Part shown: positions 31,590 to 42,199 of the stretch, in pieces
How the letters are laid out: every line of letters starts with the position of its first letter
Position numbering within the stretch: position 1 is the stretch's first letter
Assembly: GCA_028753945.1 (NCBI GenBank)
Contig: JAPNXP010000014.1
Span: 3,224,001-3,288,000, forward strand
DNA from: Hexactinellida sp. DTS-2022
Taxonomy: Eukaryota > Porifera > Hexactinellida
DNA length: 64,000 bases
Direction: 5' to 3'
The notes under the pieces: generated by a model
What the model was told of the DNA's origin: nothing
Databases searched by the model: none
The model's input: the letters and a program-made list of their open reading frames with translations, nothing else
Position numbers and translations under genes: made by a program

Positions 31590-32440
31590 TCTCCGTAGAC
31601 GGTGCCCTGGCCAGAGCTTTATAGTTGATGGGCTGAAACTTGGCATGTAGGTGCAATGGGACCGTCTAATTTGCACCTGGGGTTACGATTTTTGATTAAA
31701 AAATTTTGTACACATCTTTAACACCTTTCAAAATTTGTCTGGTCCATAACTCAAAATATGTTTTACTAAACCCCCAAATTTTATTTCATATTTGGATTCA
31801 TCTTAAAATTCTGCGTCTGTTGGGAGAAGAAATTTTTTAAAAATGGGTTTAATTTTTGCCATAAATGGGGGTTGAAATTTACTTGTTTACTCACACTTCA
31901 ATTTCAGTCAAGTGTTAAATCTAATTCTATTGTTTCAACTTGTAATAATAATATTGATTTAACTTGTTAAATCCTACTCTAGTGATTCTACTTGCGATAA
32001 TTATATTGATTTAACTTATAAATTACAGCTGGCTTCTATTTAATTCTAGTATTACTATACAATGGATTAAATAAAATATAATGATATAAGGAATTTGTTG
32101 ACTAAACTCAAATCACCGTGGATAACATTGCTAAAATAAATAACTAATAATTTAATTTATTATCAATAAGTAATGAATGAATGGCATAAAACTCAAGATG
32201 GTTTATGATAGAAACAAACTTCAAATTCAACAATCGTCCTTGTGACTCCGACCAATTAACAAATGGTTCTTCACACCTTGAGGCGTTGATGACTTTGCGA
32301 AAAAAAAATCCAAAATTGCAGCTTGTGCCGACAGCATGTTCATTTGGAGGCACTATCAATAAACAACCAACAAAATATAGTGCCACCAAAGGAACATGCG
32401 TCGGCATAGGCTTCGATTTTGGATTTTTGTCCATTCTCTG
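31590..32440 (+). repeat. Unclassified composite repeat, body copy 2
   Basis: Repeats copy 1 from TCTCCGTAGACGGTGCC at about 31590 through the AT-rich part and a second hairpin at about 32310-32425. It is in tandem with copy 1 and lacks both the palindromic head array and the 30820-31430 segment. Confidence 0.75.
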
Positions 32441-32459
32441 ACCACTAATTTTTGGGGTC

Positions 32460-33585
32460 ACCTTTTCGAGAATACATTATGTTGATACAATATATTTAGT
32501 ATACTCGGTTGACAATCGTATTGTGACTAATATTAGATAAATAAATTTTCTCTAGGGTACCCGTGGTAAATTTGTATTTGCTAATTTTGGGGCTATTATT
32601 GGAGGTAGACGATTATTCGAATAGGGGCTACTATTAGAGTATATACGGTATATAGAATATATACGTATATATCATCGAAATTGTGTAAGCATGTTCTCGA
32701 ATAGTCCATATTGTGCTTTTTGTCCACTGGTGGACTACTAGAGTCATCATCAATAGTAAGAAAAAGTATCAATAATTAACCTTAAACATAATCTATTCAA
32801 CGATACAAAGATGATATCACTATCATTTTGATAATAGGTGAACTTGCTATTAGTGGAACATAATTAACATTAATTGCTCGCTTGGAGAGTGAAAATTACT
32901 TTATATTAAAGCAATATTGATACGTGAGCAATTGCTATTACCACTGTAACTGAATATTAAACCGATTAAGAAAATTAGGATGTTTATAAAGCTAATATTG
33001 AGTTAATTAACCTAAAACTATTTCGGAATATCCAAATTTGGACTTCAAAAATTATTTTATACAAGTGGACTAAAATTTGACTTGATTAAGATAATTTATA
33101 CTTTTTAGTTTGTATTGGAATGAATCTGTCCATGAAAAATACTCATTTAATCAGTTAACCCCATTAAGCAGAGTCGACTGTATTTTGATTACAATTAGTA
33201 TCATTAATGCTACCTACCTACCTATGTATGTGAGGAATACTCGCTAATCTAACCCTGGATAAGTAGAACTGGGTTAATAATGGACATCATAAATTTATAC
33301 TATTAAATTGTGGTAAAATCGTGGATTATTTAGGATTACAAATTTACAAAATTCGGATTAGCAAGGCTGTCTGTAGTCAACATACCACATTGTTGACAAT
33401 ATGTGAATAAAGTATTGATATAAAAATATCCGCTAGGCAGTAGAAACAAAATTACTGATAACTGTGGCTTAATTAATGATTAAAGAACAATAGCTCTCTC
33501 AAACTCTAAATAATTGAATTGTTACAGAATTAATATTATAGCGTCTATGAAAGTTAATAAATTCTATCACATTAATTATACCGAT
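32460..33585. other. AT-rich stretch before RPL35A
   Basis: No gene seen. A pogo-type right end AGAGTCGACTG is present at about 33170-33180. This is the 3' side of the minus-strand RPL35A gene; no convincing AATAAA was found on minus in the first 100 bp after its stop. Confidence 0.5.
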
Positions 33586-33590
33586 AATAA

Positions 33591-33923
33591 CTAAATTCTT
33601 GAAGGATAGAGCATAATCTTAACAGAGTGACCCATTGCACTAGCTGGTAGGTTTTTTTTGAACTTTGCTCTTACAACACCACAATTTCCATGGGACTTGG
33701 TAACATGTCCCCACATGACACGATACTTGCTAGAATTATCACACTTTTTCATCATTTTCTTAATCCCTGCTTTATATACAAATGCTATTCTCTTGCCCAA
33801 GTAAAAATGAGATTCCTTTTTAGATCGAACTCCCTCTATCTTAATAAGAGATGTCTGAGGATGCTGATTTCGTAAACCACGCTTATATCCAAGTACTTTT
33901 CCCCTGCTAAAGAGACGAGTCAT
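33591..33923 (-). CDS. RPL35A: 60S ribosomal protein eL33 (RPL35A), 110 aa
   Basis: Structural protein of the large ribosomal subunit. The protein opens MTRLFSRGKVLGYKRGLRNQ; GYKRGLRNQ, SLIKIEGV, FYLGKR and AFVYKA are the conserved blocks of eL33, followed by VMWGHVTKSHGNCGVVRAKF and NLPASAMGH. It ends MLYPSRI, the usual C-terminus, with TAG. Length 110 aa equals the human protein. The start is the ATG at 33923. The coding region is uninterrupted; a good splice acceptor lies 14 bp upstream, so an intron in the 5' UTR is likely and argues against a processed copy, as does the lack of a poly(A) tract downstream. One odd feature: the loop after FVYKA (IKKMMKKCDNSSKYR) is Lys-rich and differs from vertebrates. 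The only clear host gene in the window. Confidence 0.93.
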   Translation of the reverse strand: MTRLFSRGKVLGYKRGLRNQHPQTSLIKIEGVRSKKESHFYLGKRIAFVYKAGIKKMMKKCDNSSKYRVMWGHVTKSHGNCGVVRAKFKKNLPASAMGHSVKIMLYPSRI

Positions 33924-33936
33924 TTCCAAAATTAAG

Positions 33937-33952
33937 CTGAAATATAAAAATA
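33937..33952 (-). promoter_or_regulatory. Splice acceptor of a 5' UTR intron, RPL35A
   Basis: On the minus strand TTTTTATATTTCAG is followed by CTTAATTTTGGAA and the ATG. The pyrimidine-rich tract plus CAG fits an intron end immediately before the start codon, a common arrangement in ribosomal protein genes. The first exon further upstream (above 33950) was not located. Confidence 0.65.
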
Positions 33953-34679
33953 CTTTAATAGAATATAAATTAATTAATTAAATTAAATTAATAAGGTGAT
34001 AGGAGCGTCGATTTTAGACACACTATAACCCCCAATTTATATTACGTTTTTAATTAAACACGACTTTTAGTAGGATCAAATAACAGTATTATCACTATTC
34101 TCTAAATTGATAATTAAAAATTCATGGTGAAAGTTAAAGCCAAAGCTTAATAGTGAATTCATAATAGCCAACATGGGCGTAAATCCTGTGGGGGACGTGG
34201 AGACGGGGGGACGCACCCCCCACTTTTTAGAGTGGAGGGACACTTATATATATTGTCCCCCCCCCCCCCCCCACTTTTTTGTATTATTGGTTGAATTCTA
34301 GTACAGTTGTACTTAAGTACTGTTTCATCAAATTTTGAATCGCATCAAGTGATGAAGTAGGAGTTGATAAATTAACGGATCATGGAATCTTTTTGCATTT
34401 TGCGTAAATAATAATAATAATATATTTGGGTTCCCCTTACGCAGGGTGTGTAGTTGGTGGGGATCAGTTTCATATAACAAGTGTTTCTCAAACTGGATGT
34501 CATTAAAAAATTCTCGGGGATCGTGGGGTACAATATTTCTGAAAGAACACTTTGATCTAACTTAAGTTTATTCTTTATATTTTATATCCAAAAATGAGAA
34601 GAATAAAGCTATTATCTCATGTCAATAGGTAACAACTTGAGTTAATTCTTCTCACCTAGGTTGTAATTACAGTGCACCC

Positions 34680-34996
34680 TCGCTAATCCGAACAGAGGTG
34701 TTCCGATTCAAAAATCTTCTGTTCCGATAAGTGAATTCGTTCGGATTAGTGAAGTAATGCATTTTATATGGGCATCTATAAATGAGAATCTCGATAATCC
34801 GAATCAAACTTGTACAAACCTTGTTAATCCGAACTAATCTTGTGTACTCCTTAAAATACTTGCCTGAGACTTATTTTTTATACTTCCATTGCAATTTACA
34901 ATTTTCCCCACATTTATTTGAATAATATTTTGGTTTCTCCTGTTCGGATTAGCGAGGGTTCGGAATAGCGGGGTTCGGATTAGCGAGGGTGTACTG
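34680..34996. mobile_element. Pogo-like MITE, family 6, complete
   Basis: Ends CAGTGCACCCTCGCTAATCC and GGATTAGCGAGGGTGTACTG, with TA on both sides (34678-34679, 34997-34998). GTTCGGATTAG motifs recur at both ends. Confidence 0.9.
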
Positions 34997-35069
34997 TACT
35001 CGACTTCTTAAACAGATTTAAAAGTAACAAGTATTGTCCACAATATGAACTTCCATATACAATTAGCCA

Positions 35070-35385
35070 TGGAGCCAAGCCCCAGAGGGCTTAAGCCCAT
35101 TTTAGAGAGGGCTTAAGTCCTCCTTTAATAAAAGAGCTTAAGAACGGGCATGGACTTAAGCCCTTTTTAGATGAGCTTCAAGCTCTTTCCAAGACACTTA
35201 TTCAATAAAATAAGGTATGTATTTCTAAATAATTAGAGTTTAAGTCTGGGCTTAAGCCCTTTATTAAGGGCTTGAGGATGGACTTAATCCCTTTTTCAAA
35301 AATCACTTGGGCTTAAGCCCTTCTGATGAGGGATGGGCTTGGATTTAAACCCTTTTGAAAGGGCTTGACCCCATGTCTGCACTCG
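35070..35385. mobile_element. MITE-like element rich in GGGCTTAAGCCC
   Basis: CATGGAGCCAAGCCC on the left and GGGCTTGACCCCATG on the right are inverted. Between them GGGCTTAAGCCC (12-bp palindrome) or AGGGCTTAAG variants occur about ten times. No clear target duplication was found. Confidence 0.65.
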
Positions 35386-35702
35386 ATAGAGACTTTCTTA
35401 TCTGAGACGTTTTCAAAATTACGGCTGGCCCTGAAGATTTGGCGGGTAGCTTGCTATGTTTTGCTTCCCAAGGAATTTCGGAGGTCCACCACTCATTATT
35501 TAATAGTTCCAAGGATTTCTTAGTTTTCTTTAAATTAGAGTTAATTATTCTCATATATGAAGTAACATATTCTGTTAATCTTCTTCAATATTTAAAAGAG
35601 TAATTACTTCATTAACTGCTTCAGGAATGTTGATTTCATTCTTCTTCAAACGTACGCAAAATCACGACGGTTTCGTGGAAAAGACACTTCAGCCATTGGT
35701 AA
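35345..35702 (-). pseudogene. Decayed short ORF with EWW motif, copy B
   Basis: An ATG at about 35692 opens MAEVSFPRNRRDFAYV and stops. Another frame gives EINIPEAVNEVITLL, then a further frame gives NLKKTKKSLELLNNEWW, followed by TSEIPWE and a Ser/Lys-rich end. The order matches copy A at 925-1301 (MAE start, Lys-rich helix, EWW). The C-terminus overlaps the repeat-rich element at 35070-35385. Function unknown; a transposon accessory ORF is one possibility. Confidence 0.4.
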
Positions 35703-36176
35703 ATTGGTTAATTGTATGTTACAGAGTTAGAATACTGAAAGAATAAATGTTAACTAAATATGTGTTACCATTTACATATTATATACATAGTAGATAGTGG
35801 CATAGCACTCCATACATAGTGAGATGTAACATAATGCAACATAGCAAATGTATTGAGAATAGAGAAAGGAATTTGAATATAAATTCCATATTGCGCATCG
35901 AACCGCATCTAAATATTTTAATATGTTTTATATGTTCCATCATAGAATGGCCACAAGAAATTTCTAAGCTATAGCATGCTATATGTGTTTTAGCGGATAC
36001 TTAAAGCAAGAAGTCATGACCTACACTCAAACGACCTCGAGTCTGAAACTGAATCCAGAGCATCCCCAGTTCCTGGCGTCTATAGAGTTCAACACCCCGT
36101 GGGAAGTCGGTATCGAGGGCACCACAGAGGGGCTGTTCGAAAGTACAATAGTCCTACCTGTTTCACCGGTAGGTAA

Positions 36177-36965
36177 GGCCAACGGTACGCAACCTGCCCA
36201 GATCGCGTCTGCGGGGAATGCCACATGAAGGGTCACGATTCCTTCAACTGTTCCCGTCTGGACCGTCGGTCGCAGATGTTCAGAGGCAGAGGAAGGGATT
36301 ACGTCAAGAACTTGGGAGGAGTCAATGTGGATAGTGAAAATTCGGCGTCAATTGTAGTTAGGGTTCGCGGTCAGTTGATCAATGCGTTACTGGATACGGG
36401 GGCCAAGGTGAATGTCATGGACACACAAACTATGGGAGAACTGGGTTTGAACCGTGTGTCGAGCCCTGATGTCGGACAAGTATATGGAGTGGGGGGAACC
36501 CCCATTAACGTTATAGGTACGGTAGAAATCCCAATCGAGTTAGGGGGTCAGAAAGTACGGAGAGTTCGAGTACACGTTCTGGAGGGAGAGGATCAAGCGT
36601 TACTACTGGGCCGACAGTTCCTCAAACTCTTCGGTCGAGTAACCTTCGACTGGCAAATGGGAACTATCACATTAGGATGCGCGGTTGTCGAAATCCAAGA
36701 GAAAGCGGCTGGAGGCGACCCGCTCACTAGAGCCCGTATGGTAAAACTTGTGGATTGCTCCAGCGGAGGACAATCAATTGGCGCCACCAAGACCGACCTG
36801 AATCCCAAGGAACAAGATAGATTCATAGCGATGCTAAAGGAATTTGAGGTGTTATTTGACGACAAGCCGGATCGCACTCCAAATTGCGAACATGCAATAG
36901 ATACGGGGGAGGCGGTGCCGTGCGAGTCCAGGCCGAGGCGAATGCCACCACGGTGGGAGGATTAA
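36177..36965 (+). pseudogene. Gypsy gag end and aspartic protease
   Basis: The zinc knuckle CGECHMKGHDSFNC fits CX2CX4HX4C (nucleic-acid binding). It is followed by the retropepsin segment: ALLDTGAKVNVMD holds the catalytic Asp-Thr-Gly, and LLLGRQFLKLFG is the usual flap-distal ILGxD/N-type motif. The frame then goes on to the linker that precedes reverse transcriptase (EFEVLFDDKPDRTPNCEHAI) and stops at 36963 near RMPPRWED. In gypsy elements protease releases the mature Pol products. No active status is implied, because downstream pol is broken. Confidence 0.88.
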
Positions 36966-37644
36966 ATTAACGTTCAATTAAATGAGCTCCTTGAGCAAGA
37001 ATTATGCAGACCGTCAAACTCCCCATGGGCAAGCAACGTCGTGTTGGTAACCAAGAAGGACGGGCGTCAGCGATTTGCCATCGACTATCGTCGATTAAAT
37101 TCAGTAACCAAGAAAGATGCTTACGGCATCCCCCAAGTCCAAGTTATATTAGACAAGCTGCGTGGTTTCCGCTACTTTTCGGTTATTTATATTTCAGCGG
37201 CGTATTGGTGTGTTCCTGTTAGAGCAAGACGTAGAGAAAACGGCGTTCAATACCCCTCGAGGGCTATTCGAGATGACTGTCATGCCATTCGGATTGGTTA
37301 ATGCTCAGGCCACATTCCAACGCCTAATGGATAACACCTTACAAGGGTTGAAGCACACAGAGTCGTATATCGACGACTGTATTATATATTCACATGACGC
37401 CGAACAACATATGGAAGACCTGCGGGCAGTTTTCTCAAAACTTCGCCGTGCTAACCTCCACGTTAAGTTCAGGAATTGTCAGTTCTTTCGCAAACAAGTA
37501 GAGTTCTTAGGGCATACAATTTCGGAACACGGAAGGCGGCCTACTTCTTCAGCCTCGGAAAAGTTGTCAAAGTTTCCAACACCCCAAAATGTAACCGAGT
37601 TACAACGGTTCCTCGGAACGGTCAATTTTTATCGTTCGTACATA
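36966..37644 (+). pseudogene. Gypsy reverse transcriptase, frameshifted
   Basis: Frames in order: SPWASNVVLVTKKDG and FAIDYRRLNSVTKKDAYG (RT motifs 1-2), then a frameshift near 37160-37220 around FRYFSVIYISAAYW, where the first catalytic Asp of the usual FS.LDL is not present (IYI instead). Then TAFNTPRGLFEMTVMPFGL, and YIDDCIIYS, the YxDD active-site box. ANLHVKFRNCQFF and FLGHTISEHG follow. At least two frameshifts and the changed first Asp show it is dead. The reading frame ends at RSYI, where the MITE begins. Confidence 0.85.
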
Positions 37645-38208
37645 CACTAACCAGCCAAAAGTATTTTAACAATTGGAATTTTAATGCAGACACAATAGTC
37701 GTCTGGAAACTTATTAACGGCTGTTTAAACTACTCTGAAATTACTATAAATTAACTACTATAGTTATATATATAAAAAATATTGTGAATTCACATCATTT
37801 TAGTAAATATCCATGAAGTGGCATATGTCTATCTGCCACGTGCCACTTGTGGCACAAGTGGCACAAATGGGAATGTGGCAGTATTTCAGCAGAAAATAAT
37901 CGTAATGTTTTGAAATTATGCAGCTAGAGTAATTCGACCATGTGGAATTCAAATCTGCAATGAGAACTTCTATATTCTCATTCCATCTTGGTGATCAGAA
38001 ATTATATATTTAATTAGCTAATTATATAGTTAATGAGTTTAACACCTCCTTAGAAATTTAAATTCAAAAAATTTGCTATTTTATTATACTTTACATATCG
38101 TTATATGTACATAGCAGTGTTGATGCATCTAACAATGCTATTAGCTGCTAGAAGTTTGAATGCATAAACACAAATTATTGCTGTTCATATACTTTTGTCC
38201 GTTTAGTG
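37645..38208. mobile_element. Tc1-type MITE inside gypsy pol, complete
   Basis: Ends CACTAACCAGCCAAAAGTAT and ATACTTTTGTCCGTTTAGTG, with TA duplicated at 37643-37644 and 38209-38210. Gypsy codons are in frame across the site when the insert and one TA are discounted. Partial relatives occur at 47517-47705, 52630-53290 and 57960-58140 (shared CCATGAAGTGGCAT and GTGCCACTTGT segments). Confidence 0.9.
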
Positions 38209-38210
38209 TA

Positions 38211-38802
38211 CCTAATATGGCCCAAATAGCGAGCCCACTTTATGGGCTCACGAAGAAAGGAGCTGAATGGGAGTGGTCCAAACGATGTGAGCAAGCATTC
38301 GAGGCACTCCGACAAAAACTTACACAGGAGCCAGTGATGTTCGTATTCCCGGATTGGGGAGTGAATTTTACGATCGAGGCTGACGCAAGTGCACGAGGAG
38401 TTGCCGCAGTGTTATCTCAGAGGGACAGGGGCGATGGGAGGTTGCGACCAGTGGACTTTTTCTCTTCTTCACTCAGTCCCGCCGGAGGGGAATTATTCTG
38501 CGGGTCAACTAGAGGTATGGGCCCTAGTTTCGGCGTGCCGGAAGTGGCGTACCTACTTAAGTTCTACAGGCGAGGTCGAGTTAATCACCGACCATTGTCC
38601 GCTGAAATGGCTCCGAAACTTAAAGGATCCTCGTCGGACCTTCGCGCCTTGGATTTTGGAGCTGGAGGAATATATATATACCATTTTTCACAGACCAGGT
38701 AAAGACAACTACCTACCGGATTACCTTAATAGGGCCTCCAACCTAACCATGGACCCCAGTGTGCAAGATGAGAGCTCATTCGAGGAAAGGAGTTTTCTGT
38801 AG
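38211..38802 (+). pseudogene. Gypsy RNase H domain
   Basis: The frame resumes with MAQIASPLYGLTKKGAEWEW, the connection region, then FTIEADASARGVAAVLSQ with the first RNase H Asp, and, after a one-base frame change near 38480, GQLEVWALVSACRKWRTYL with the catalytic Glu and ELITDHCPLKWL with the next Asp. YIYTIFHRPGKDNYLPDYL closes the domain. RNase H removes the RNA strand during reverse transcription. The frame change leaves two overlapping ORFs (38160-38702 and 38389-38802). Confidence 0.88.
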
Positions 38803-38861
38803 CCGTCACAGGAGATCCGCACGTAGCCTTTAACCTGGCCGAAGCACAGAGGAGTGACCAG

Positions 38862-39314
38862 GTGACGAACGATGCGGTCAACCAGCTGAAGAAAGAAGGA
38901 AATGTATCCTCTGGCCAACTTCAGAAGGTGAGAGAGCACCTGGAAATCTCATCAGATGGTGTGCTACTCTTTAAAAATCGGGTAGTTGTACCTGTGGAAG
39001 CCAGGAATAAGGTGCTGAAGTCCGTAATTTGTGTATTAAGGAATTTGTGTATTAAGCTAGTAGTTGAAAAACGTCACTCGTCACGGTACCATCCCCAGGC
39101 GGATGGGTTAGTGGAGAGGACTATCGATCTTGTAAAACAGGTGGCTAGATGTATAACGTTAGATCTTCACTTGGCAAAAGAGTCGTGGCCAGAGATTCTA
39201 CAAGAACTATCCTTCTACTGTAATAATGCAGAGAATGTCTCTACCAAGTTCTCACCGCACCTGTTGAAGACAGGTCGACAACCGGTATCTCCTATTGATG
39301 CTATGATCGCGTAA
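38862..39314 (+). pseudogene. Gypsy integrase, internal deletion
   Basis: The start is the pre-integrase linker (SSGQLQKVREHLEISSDGVL and VVVPVEARNKVLK). At about 39030-39055 a short direct repeat AATTTGTGTATTAAG marks a deletion: the zinc-binding HHCC domain and the first two catalytic Asp are gone. After it come SSRYHPQADGLVERTIDLVK, with the final catalytic Glu, and NAENVSTKFSPHLLKTGRQP. The ORF ends at 39314. A hydrophilic C-terminal tail follows at 39366-39710 in the same region (Asp/Glu/Lys-rich), which may be the Pol tail. Non-functional. Confidence 0.82.
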
Positions 39315-39710
39315 GAGTGGACCGGTACTTGCACTCATGCTCAACACTTAGACAGATTAAAGGAAATGTCGACTGAGCTAAAGGGCATAGCTAGAGAGAA
39401 CGATCGCCAAGCTAGAACAGAGAGGAATAACGTTCGAAATAGGGGGACAAAGTCACCGAGTTTAAAGAGCGTGCACAGTGAAAATCAGGAAGAAGATCCT
39501 GATGTCGGAATTATTCCAGGTGACGTGACGGATGATCAGCCCGAGTATGGGGGGCAGTCTAATGCAGAAAATGAGGACAGGGGGATAACGAGCTGGAGTG
39601 TGACGAGGAGCGAAGATACCCAATACGTATCCGCAAAGCAAGAGAATATAAGGACTATATCCTATGTACAAAAGCCCAAACACGACAGGGGAGGGTGTAA
39701 AAGGGGGTGA

Positions 39711-40015
39711 TGTAACGCTAGGGTTTGTTAGCAAACCACAGTACTAATTACTTACTATAATAGTTAGGTTAGATTCTAGTTAGTCTTAATGTATAGCTAA
39801 ACTTATCTATATTTCTTATATTATATCGGTCATTTAACTTGTTATTAGTTCAGTCCCTTCACAATTGTGTAAATATCCAATTGTAATTGTTTTGTATAAA
39901 GACTGTGTTGTGCTTTTGATTGTATGTATATATGTTGGATCGTGTGTAAGAATAGCTTAATAGTTAAACACGTCATCCATTAAAGAAAATAATAATAATA
40001 ATATTGCAAAATTCT
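39711..40015 (+). repeat. Probable gypsy 3' LTR
   Basis: TGTAACGCTAGGG follows a polypurine tract directly. A TATAAA box-like sequence lies at about 39895-39900 and AATAATAATAATA near the end. No second LTR copy is in the window to fix the right boundary, so the end is approximate. Confidence 0.6.
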
Positions 40016-40019
40016 TGTT

Positions 40020-41525
40020 TAAGCCAACCATACTTTGATACACTATCTATCCAATTGCGAAAGAAAAATTGGAGTCGGACATTTGTTTACCTTTTTGATT
40101 TCACCAAAGGTCAAAATCACCGTCATTTTGTACAAATACATTCCGCTAGAATATCCGGGGAGTGACCTTTGTGTTCTTATGTGTATCTCAAAAAGTTTAA
40201 GTCGTAGAGAAAAAATAATCCTCATAAATGATCCTTGTCAGTTGTTCTTGGGATTATGCCGTGTCGATTTTCAACTTTAGCACAAAGTTATATTGTGAAT
40301 AATTATATATTGCCAAATTTCTGATAAAATTGAGTGATTATTTGAAATCTATAGAAAAAAAGAATCAATCGATATCGCAAATTCTGTGTGGCATAATCCC
40401 TTGTACTAATGTAGTAGAGTTAAACCTGCACTATACTTCCGCCAAATAGAGTAAATAGCTAGAATTTAGAATGACTAGTATGGATTCACTATTACGAGAT
40501 TTTAAACTATCAAAATCAAATTCAAATTTTTAGATTTTAGAAATTCTGAGTTTGTAAGTCTTTCTTAGAATAATTAGTACTGTTCGAAAACGCAATGATA
40601 ATTGGGGGTTATCGGGTGTCGAAAATTTGATATTATATCTCCTAACCGGTGCATATCTATCGAAAATGATTTGAAGGTGTAGTTTGAGAAATTTCGGTGA
40701 TCAGTATAATAAATATAGATGTTAACCTTGCCATAATCCTTAGACTGATTATTACAGTCACAGGCGTCGTAACCCGCCCATGTCCCAGAAAAGTCCCGGG
40801 GGTCCAGACTTCAAAGAAGTTAGCCACATCTTCCCGAATATACCTGGATCCCAGAAAGTATACACTTATATAGTTGGGATACGAATTACGACCTGAAAGT
40901 GCTGAAACACCCAAATATTTGACTAGACTTGAAATGATTCGAAATTAATTATTTATAGTCCAGGAGCATTAGGGGTTAACATGGAAATAAATAGTACCAA
41001 GCTAATTTGTGCAGGATAGTTGCAAAATGCCCTATTGAGCAATGTACTAAAAGTCCCCAAGTGTCCCATTTGTGCTAAATTTTTTAGCATTTTAATTTTT
41101 TTCATTTTTCTGATGTTTAAATTTTCCGCCGATTTGTACGAATGGTGTAAATTCAATATCTCCTGAATCCTTGATTCGATCCCTTGGCGTTTTTCAAAAT
41201 AGATAGTATATCCTAGTAGGATGTATAAAATTATATGCAATTTTTTTCTAAAATATGCTTTTCTTGCCTTCAGGCCACCCAAGGTGTGAACATTTTCGCT
41301 GTTTTATGAAAACAAGATTTTTCAACTTTTATCCATCATACTAGGTGTAAATAACTCCACTGAGTTCAAAATTGCACTCAGAATCAAGAGATCTCCTTTA
41401 TTTTTAAAGATACCGTGCTCATTTTGAAAGGGATTGACTATAGACATTTTTTATATACTTTGTGTTATTTGGAAAATATACTGTCTAATAAATTGACAAA
41501 ATGTGATATAAATATAATTAGTAAT
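40020..41525. other. Non-coding stretch
   Basis: No gene recognised. ORFs of 60-110 codons on both strands (for example 40953-41282, minus) have no domain and AT-driven composition. No bounded element was found. Confidence 0.45.
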
Positions 41526-41529
41526 GGGT

Positions 41530-41760
41530 TTAAGTAACTCCTTGGATGTCAACATCGACCTCGGGCTCAGGTGCATTACAGCATGATATACCCATGCAAT
41601 TAATGCACATTTCTGAACACACCATTCCTACTTTCCTACATCCGCATGCCTTCCCGCAACCTTTAATGCATGCGAAACTGATAAAATTTATCAATTTCTG
41701 GGGAGCAGGAGGTTGGTCTGTGGCAATCGGAATTAGGGTTTGGTAAATAACTTGTTAGGA
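41530..41760 (-). pseudogene. Cys-rich C-terminal tail of a transposon-type protein
   Basis: The minus strand, between stops at about 41758 and 41530, reads through LIPIATDQPPAPQKLINFIS to a Cys-rich module: CIKGCGKACGCRKVGMVCS, then MCINCMGISCCNAPEPE and the stop. The spacing GCG.ACGCRK.G..CS..C..C.G..C.N is one I know from the C-termini of uncharacterised, repeated proteins in insects and cnidarians, similar to CXC modules. The N-terminal part is absent: a P-like MITE copy begins at about 41750. Role unknown, probably metal-binding DNA recognition. Confidence 0.55.
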
Positions 41761-42195
41761 ACATGATATCAAGGCATACATAAGACCCTTTAGAATTGTG
41801 ATATATCACCATTTGATTACGTCATCGCTATTTTTCGTAGGAATTATCGTGTTTTTATAGCCAGCTTTTAACATAGTAAAACGCGTTATAAATGTTCAAA
41901 ATTGGAACATGAGGATGTCCATAACTAGTTGAATGAAATATATCGAAATTATAAATGGAATGTTGACACATTCATCGGTTGCCAGGGAAATGTATATTTC
42001 CTAAAATCAGCCATAACTCAAAAACTATCGATTTTATGTAAACTATGCTAGTACTGATCTATCTCCAATTGGTAACTTCCTATTCATTGTTAATACATTT
42101 TCTAGGCCTAACTTCAATAATCTTTGAGATAATGAGATTATTAGCACTTAATTCTTTATATAGAATACACTCATTATTATCTCAAAGATACCCTT
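41750..42195 (+). mobile_element. P-like MITE, copy 2, truncated both ends
   Basis: It matches 44265-44700 from GATATATCACCATTTGATTA through GGAATGTTGACACATTC and CGGTTGCCAGGGAAATGTAT to the TTTGAGATAATGAGATTATT hairpin. Terminal repeats of the complete copy are missing. Confidence 0.8.
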
Positions 42196-42199
42196 CATC

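Larger units (their letters stand above)
35983..40015 (+). mobile_element. Ty3/gypsy-like retroelement relic
   Basis: Order on plus: nucleocapsid zinc knuckle, aspartic protease, reverse transcriptase, RNase H, the tail of integrase, a polypurine tract (AAAAGGGGG at about 39700) and a probable 3' LTR. This is the gypsy domain order. The 5' LTR and most of gag are missing, and the integrase N-terminal half is deleted. A Tc1-type MITE splits pol at 37645-38208. Higher G+C than the surroundings marks its extent. Confidence 0.9.

Noticed and set aside
33924..33929. Upstream TTG start for RPL35A giving two more residues
   Set aside because: The ATG at 33923 gives the family length of 110 aa, and an intron acceptor lies just upstream.
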